DNA from: Periplaneta americana
Lineage: Eukaryota; Arthropoda; Insecta; Blattodea; Blattidae
NCBI RefSeq assembly: GCF_040183065.1
Contig: NC_091120.1
Location: 183,174,396-183,238,395, forward strand
Direction: 5' to 3'
DNA length: 64,000 nt
A model generated the notes under the pieces. It was not told the DNA's origin. It searched no databases and saw only the letters and a list, made by a program, of their open reading frames with translations. Positions 39,344-47,200 of this stretch are shown in pieces (position 1 is the first letter of the stretch; each line of letters starts with the position of its first letter). Made by a program: the position numbers and the translations under genes.

Positions 39344-41204
39344 CCGAGGCACGACAGTCCATGAAAGACCATGATCGTCCAGCCGGCTGCTGACCTCACG
39401 TCCATATGCCGAAGTAGAGGTGGACGATCATCCAACCAGAATGCAGGTATCGTATCGTTAGCACAGTGATCCTCCCAGCCGTTATAGCGGCTTTCGTAAT
39501 CAGATTTCGCTACCTATCGCAGCTCCCCTTGTGCATCACGATGCTGGGTGGGCACTGGTCCCATACACTAGCCGAAATTTAAGTGGCATTACAGCAATTC
39601 AATTTTACCATGCACTATATATCATCAAGTATATCCACATTTTCAGGTTAATGTTCTTCACCTGCAGTACCGTGAGTAACGAGATTCCTGTAGAAAGCAT
39701 AATGTACTGGTGGGATCTATTCCAGAAGTGACATTACATCTGCTAATTTTCGACTCTCTATAGGAAGTTGTGTTGAATATTTAGGTTGTAAATCACAAAT
39801 TGAAATTGTTGAACTATGAAGACCCCATTTCTTGAGAGTGTACTGAATGTAGGGCTAATGACCATTCATGCTAGTAAGTGTAACCAAACTCTAAAATGCC
39901 TGGTAAAGCTGAGTCAGTCTTAAACAAAGAGAGATTTGAAAATTGGAGAGGTTTCTTTGAATCTGAAACTATTTTCTTCAGTATTGAATAAGTCAATGGA
40001 CGAACAATTTTTAAAGTCCAATTGATGCATCTTCGTTACTGTAAACTTCTTTTTTGTATTAGCATTTAAGATTAAATAGGGTGTATCAGAAGGTCAGGTC
40101 AAGCCTTAAGGAGGTGATTCAGGACCCTATTTGCAACAAAAATCCTAATACATTTTTTTCAATATTCATCCCCGTTTCCGAGCTTCACGAATATCACTAC
40201 TGTATCTATTCCCGTTTGATTCCACACCTAATGGACCTGTCTGCTTGAGAGAAGGTAGGCTATTTGTCAGTAGTCTAGAGCAGATACTCAAAATGTCCCC
40301 CTTTCGCACGAATACACACTTCAGCACGCCGTCTGACCTCTCGCTGCACATTATCCAATCTGTGCTGATGTATCTCCATTGCAGTTGTGTTAATCTTTGC
40401 AACGAGCAAAGGCAATAGGACCATCCCTTTCAATCCATCTACCTCGAAAGTGGTGATCCATTGGCGTACTGGAAGTCTGAAATGTGGTGGAGTACCGTAT
40501 AGTTGATACCACAGTTGCCTGGCCAGCCCTGTCCCCAGACTTAACACCATTGAACTTCTTTCTCTGGGGCGGCAAGAAGGAGAAAGTGTACCAAACGGAG
40601 ATAGCAAGCAGGGAAGAGCTCATTGCAAAGATTAACACGGCTGCAATGGAGATACACCAGCACGGATTGGATAATGAGCAGCGAGAGGTCAGACGGCGTG
40701 CTGAAGTGCGTATTCGTGCGAAAGGGGGACATTTTGAGTATCTGCTCTAGACAACTGACAATTAGCCTACCTTCTCTCAAGCAAACAGGTCCATTAGGTG
40801 TGGAATCAAATGGGGATAGATGCGGTAGTGATATTCGTGTAACTCGGAAACAGGGATGGATATTTAAAAAGTGTATTAGGATTTTTTGTTGCAAATAAGA
40901 TCCTGAATCACCTCCTTAAGGCTTGACTTGACCTTTTGATACACCCTGTATATGACCAGTCTTCTGTAGTATAAACGGTGGAACAATATCTCCGAGAATA
41001 CAACCAATATCACGATCGCTCTAGTTTGAATAACTTCTTTGTTGAATAGTGAACTATATTGTTGTCCTTTATTTTTCCTTCTCTTGTGTTTAAAACGTTC
41101 CCAGTCTTAATGGTGATGCTTTCTTTTCCTGTTTGGAGGGAATTTGATGCTACTGATCTCAGGCTACCTTGATATGTTTAATTCACACTGAAACAGTGGA
41201 GTAA

Positions 41205-41248
<44 letters not shown>

Positions 41249-44200
41249 CCTATATATGTAACTTCTATAACGTTTAACATTGTTGCAAGAAGGTGTCATC
41301 CCTCAATACTATTTTAATAATGAGAAATTAAATTAATCCTTACCTCTTCCGATGTGCCTTCATTTCCATTCAGATAAAATATAATCTGGGTCGTCGATGC
41401 TATCATCAGTTTAGTTACTCACGTCATCGTTTCAATTAACTTTTTTTTTTAGAATCTGTTCATTTTACTACTTTCTCCTTCCAACTTGGTATAGGTTGGC
41501 GCCTTATTGCTCAAAACAAATGACACTGAACATTGATTAGAAAAAGGATATGCATTTACTGCTGCGAAATTTATACTCATATCAGAGCCAACTTTTGACA
41601 GAAAGTGCACAATATTATTCCACGTATGTTTGTGTATAAATCTCAATTTTCACAAAAGTGAGGGTTAGCACCTTATTGCACCGAGCCCTTCAATTGTATG
41701 CTGTTACATTACGCTTCATGCGGCTCTGACTTTAGGTATCGGTACGTACAGTAGCGTGCAAATTAATCCGAACACGACATATTTTTACATTTTCTGTCAT
41801 TGTTGGCCTCACAGCTGCTCATACCGCTACGTGTAATTCCATTGTTCAAGGTCTGTCATTATTTTTTTTATAATATGTGACATTTTGCCTGTCGTTTTGT
41901 ACTTATAAGTATTTCAGTTGTGTTGAAGACTTAATACTGCAATCCTGTGTACGTTCTGTCGTCTTCACAAATGGATACAACTCCACGAAAACGGTCTAAA
42001 ATTATAACACTAGCAGAGCATTCTTCTATGACACAGAGGAAAATTGCTGCAGAATGTCACACCGGTTTGACTACTGTTAATTCGATCATAAAACGATACA
42101 GGGAGACTGGATCCATCACACCCCAGTAAAAAGGAAACTGTGGCCGGAAAAGGAAGACTTCACCTGCAGATGATCGTTTAATTGTCAGGAAAAGTAAATT
42201 AAATCCTAGACTAACTGCTGTCGACTTAACCCGCGAGTTAATGGCTACCACTGGGGCGAATATTCACGTCACAACAGTGCGGCGTAGGCTTTTGGAAGCT
42301 GGACGAAGGGCTCGTAAGCCTATTAAGAAGCAACTTCTAACCCCTGTTATGTGCAAAAAACGCTTAATGTGGGCAAAATTACATCAACACTGGACAGTAA
42401 ATGACTGGAAGAATGTACTTTTTTCCGATGAGTCTCATTTCGAGGTCCACGGCCACCGTGTTTCTTACGTACGGAAAGGATCCGAAAAAGTAACAGCAGC
42501 TCATCTCCAACAAGCACCCAAATACCCTCCTAAAGTAATGTTTTGGGGTTGTTTTACACATGAAGAGCCTGGAGCATTAATACCTATCAAGGGAATGATG
42601 AATTCTGACAAATATATTCACATATTGGACACCAGAATCGTACCCCAGCTGCAAAAATCATTTCCGGATGGCAGAGGTGTGTTCCAACAAGACCTGGCAC
42701 CATGCCATACGTCTCGAAAAACCACAGAATTCTTCAACAAGAAGAATATTCAGGTACTCCCCTGGCCAGGCAACTCACCCGACATCAACCCCATTGAGAA
42801 CTTGTGGTCAATTTGCAAAAGAAGAATGCAAAAAATGGATTGTTCTACAAAGGAGAAGATGATTTCTGCCCTCATTGGTGTATGGTTTCGCGATGAAGAA
42901 ATGAAGAATATTTGTGGGAAATTAGTGGAATCCATGCTAAATCGTCTCAGAGCTGTTATTAGGAACAAGGGATGCCACATAGATTACAGAGGTATGTCTT
43001 AGATCCTTTTTTTTATCCCGTTTGAGTGTTTTTGTATAAGTAATTACGTTGTTCGGATTAATTTGCACGCTACTGTAATTGCGTTGAGGTGGGGGATTTC
43101 AGTGTGTTTCGTCCAACAGTGAACTTTAGTTGATCGGTTACATTACGACCGAATACTGCTATTCGTAACAGGCGACATTCAACGTCTTGTAAAGGAGAAT
43201 AATAGCAAGATGCCGAGGACGAAATTTGTGACTTAATTTCAAATGAGGAAATTTTTGTAATAATGATACAGATTTTGAGATGTAAAATATTTCAAACATG
43301 CCCCCATTGTTTCTGTAGAAGTGGAACGAAGTTTCTCTAGTTATGAGGCTGTTTTTTCTAGCAACATACAACAGGCAATTGTTCTCCTTTGAAAACTTGA
43401 AAAGCGGTTTGTTATTCACTGCAACAATAAATTCTGTGTCTTGGTTCTAAGAAGGCCAATGTCAAAAATGTTAGTTTTGAGATAAATTGGTTTGAAGTTT
43501 GCTTATTTTGTACAGTGAACCTATGACATTGGCTTATGAATGCTCTGTACCTTCCACATTAACTGCAGCAGACATTGGCCCTTTTAGTATATGGAAGAAC
43601 AGACCGAGATAAGCTTGAAAGTGTATATAACTCAAAAGTGCAAAAAATTGACATTGGCCCTTTTAGAACCAAGCCACAATGGGATGGAAAATTATTTAAA
43701 ACGAAAGCGTAATACACCATCATATTAACATAGTGAAATAATAAGGCTGATACTTGTCAATGTTATATTAGGTGTATTTTCTGTTTTCTGTTGTTGCAGG
43801 AAAGTTCCGTGAATATGACTACGGTCTGTCGAATTTCATGACGTACGGCAGCCTGAGTCCTCCTGACTACGACCTCAACAAAATCACAGCGCCAGTGGCT
43901 CTCCTCTACGCCAACAATGACTGGCTGTCGAGTGTAAAGGTTTGTAGGCTTCAATGAATTTGTAGTCAATACAGTGTTGCCAACTGACATTGTATGGTAC
44001 GAATAACACATATACAGCACGGCCGTTCAATGCTTGTATTCGGTAAGTACGCTGTTCGATTCCAGTAGGTGGCTATCCTACCTTGGGTGTTTCGTGGTTT
44101 CACAAGTCTATCGAGGCGAATACTAGGACAGTACAGTTTATGTCGGAAAAAAAATAATAATATATAAAGAGTACAAGGGAAAAACAATGAAAGTCACAAT

Positions 44201-47200
44201 TCTCTTAAGGGTGACGTCATTATCTAATTCAGTATATTAGTGAAAAATTTGTATGTTTTTCTTATCAAAACTGATGAAGAAGAAATATCACCACGGGTAC
44301 AGTCATCCTTTCCTACTTTTTAATTAAGAACAGCAATACATTTTGCAGTAATATACGGAATTAGAAGATGACATTACCTTTAAGAGAATTGTGACTTTGA
44401 TTGTTTTTCCCCTGTAGTCTTCATATTTATTTATACTAGCAGAGTTAAGGCCATAAGGCCTTTTCTTACACACTACCAGGGTGACAAAAATAGCTGTGCA
44501 GTGAAATTTAACTTACACGTATAAACTTGGCACGCTGTTATAATGGTACCTCGTATCTACAAATTCAGGTGGAAAGGATCTCGCAATTGGTTGTACACCA
44601 AAGTACACCAGTGCGCAATCAGAAAACTAGTCCCTCTCTGTAAATGTTTTCTTGTTTTTAAAAATTTGCAATATTGTGGTTTATAAGTATTAAACGAAAG
44701 TTTATCTACCAATTTATATTATTGCAACAATATATACAAGATTTTGATTGAAAGAAAAAGTAAAGCGCATTAATACAAAACACGGAAAAGTTGTAAACTG
44801 CTGTCAGATTATGAATGAATGAAATAGCCTTTGGATTTCCCGTGAAGGGCTATGGCCTCCTAAAAAGGGGAGCTCTTTAGAGATCATGCGGTGAGCTAAT
44901 CCTCATGACGGTATTAAATATACACTATTACACTATGCAGTAATATGTAGTAGGGCTAACCTAATGTTTTATATCTGTACTGAAACACCTTGCTGATATA
45001 CAATGGTTGCATTTTGAATGATGTCATCGTGACTAATAATAAAATTCATGCGCGCATAAGATGTGTATGACACCTGTCTGACTTCAGTCTTTTTATACTA
45101 TCGTACACAATTTAAAAAATAAGTAAGCTATAGTATTATGAAATAAAATACTTTGCATTACAATATACACCACTGTAGACTTACATAATAGTGTAAATAA
45201 TGTTGGGCAATGTAGCTCTACATTCTTTATTATAGTGTAAATAGTAAAAATAGCGTATTATATTGTACATAGTATAAATAATTTAAATTATAAATATTAG
45301 TGTAATTGTTAAAGTGTTCTATGTTTTGTTCTACCTCACTTTACCAAACAAGATTCGCGTGAGCCGTCAGTCAAGTATTTCGCTAGCATGTATGCATTCT
45401 CGTCATCTACTTAAAAACTCGAGCAATACTTAATCTTATAGTCTCCTGGGACAAAGTACGGTCCCTACTAATGCTGAACGTAATCTCATAGCGAAGTTTC
45501 GGGAAACTGGCAGTGTTCACGATGCTGATCGTCGTGGTAGGCCATCTACGGCAGCAGAGATCGGGGATAGGGTGCTCAGGAACCCACAGAAGTCCGTGAG
45601 GCGGCTTACAACAAGCTAATGTGGCTAAGACTATTCGCGATATTCTGAGAAAGAAGTTGCTTTTATATCCGTACGGAGTGTCTGCTGAACGATAGAGATC
45701 ACGAGGCCCGTGTTCAAAACTGCAAATTGTTTCAGGACTTCCTGTCTGAAGAAAGTGAAGATGTTCTGCACGTGATTTTCTTTACATTTGTGTGGGTACG
45801 TTAACAGCGAGACAACTCGCTTGTGGAATAAGTTACTGAAACCCCCACGAATTTAAGGAACTTCCTCTCCACGACCAAAAGGCTGGTGTTTGGTGTGCTG
45901 TGACTAGGAAGCGCATTACAGGCCCCATTTGCTACGATGAAGCCATTACCGCAGAACGGTACTTTAACCAGATTATCCACTCATTCATATCACGTCTGAG
46001 GGAACGTGAAATCTACGAAGGATGATTCCAGCAAGACGGAGCAACAGCTCACACCGCTAAATACTCTTGACGACTTCTTCGGCAATCGTATCATTTCGAG
46101 GGGAGGGTGGCCTGCCCGATCACCAGATACGACACCAACACACGACTTTTTTATGTGGGAATTCCTGAAAGGAAAGGTATACGAAGGCAATCCGCATACT
46201 GCACTTGAACTACGGTATGCAATAACGGCTAACATCAAACAAATTAACCAAGAAATTCAGAGAAAAGTTATCGCCAACGTGCAGAGACGTGTGCATGTGT
46301 GGACGTCATTTTTAGTAGAAATTATAAGTGTCACTGTACAGTGACTTTCCGGACATATGAACTGTAAAAACGGGCCTCTGAATGGAGTGTGTTCCTATTC
46401 AGAATAATTTGAGTATTGGTCAGTTATTAACATGTCACTGCATCCTAATCTTGTTGCTAAATTTGATGAAAGTTTCAAATTCATGAAGAAGGAGGTAATT
46501 TTCATTTGGTCACGTGAAGTGAATCACAGGATATTCAAAGATTTTCTTAAAGAACATAATTTGTAATACGATGACGCTATTACGGATGTACACCTGGAAA
46601 CAAGTTTGTATTAGTGCAGGGTTGTATAAGAATTAGCGCGCAAACGACCTAGAATTTTTCGCGTGCTTTCTGGCAACAGACTACATGCTATACAAATAGG
46701 AGCGACCAAAAGACAAGGGTGAACAAAATTATGAAGTAGAGATGCAGTAACTCTTTATACTTTTTTTTTACACATTTTCAATAAATGCAATACAATTATT
46801 TCACATCAGAAGATGTAATTTATATATGCATGATTTTGATCAACCAACAAAATGTTCCTAGTACATTACAGTGCAATAGGCAGTGAATAATTTAAGAATA
46901 ACTGCGTTCACGTATACAACTTTCGAAACTGCTGAAGTATTACATCATTGACGTCATTATAGCAGTACTGTAATACGAAAACAAATCTTTTAAGATAAAA
47001 TTTCGCCAGAATCTGTTTGATTTCCGCCTCACACCAGCCTTATTACGTCTCACAGAATGTTATTTAAAGAAGCAAGTTTAAGCATAGGTTGCTTATCATG
47101 ATCGAATAGCTTGGCCTTTAATCCGGGATTTGTTAGGTTCATGAAAGCCTACCGGTATGTATGTGTAGTTCAAAATCGTAATATACTAATTTTCGCTGAA

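Larger units (their letters stand above)
38844..41691. mobile_element. 2.8-kb element with 4-bp AATT flanks and subterminal repeats
   Basis: Ends GAAGGGCTCGGTGCAATAAG in inverted orientation, about 28 bp nearly perfect, flanked by AATT (38840-38843 and 41692-41695). The motif GGTTAGCACCTTATTGCACC, part of the right end, recurs at 39071-39090, with a variant at 41494-41510. It hosts a family-E repeat with (AAT)n and a foldback mariner. The superfamily is not assigned; a 4-bp TSD is unusual. Confidence 0.82.

Noticed and set aside
42241-43002. Tc1 253-codon frame as an intact gene from its internal ATG
   Set aside because: The natural start is 41971, and the frame upstream contains a stop at 42127; the shorter product would lack the DNA-binding region.
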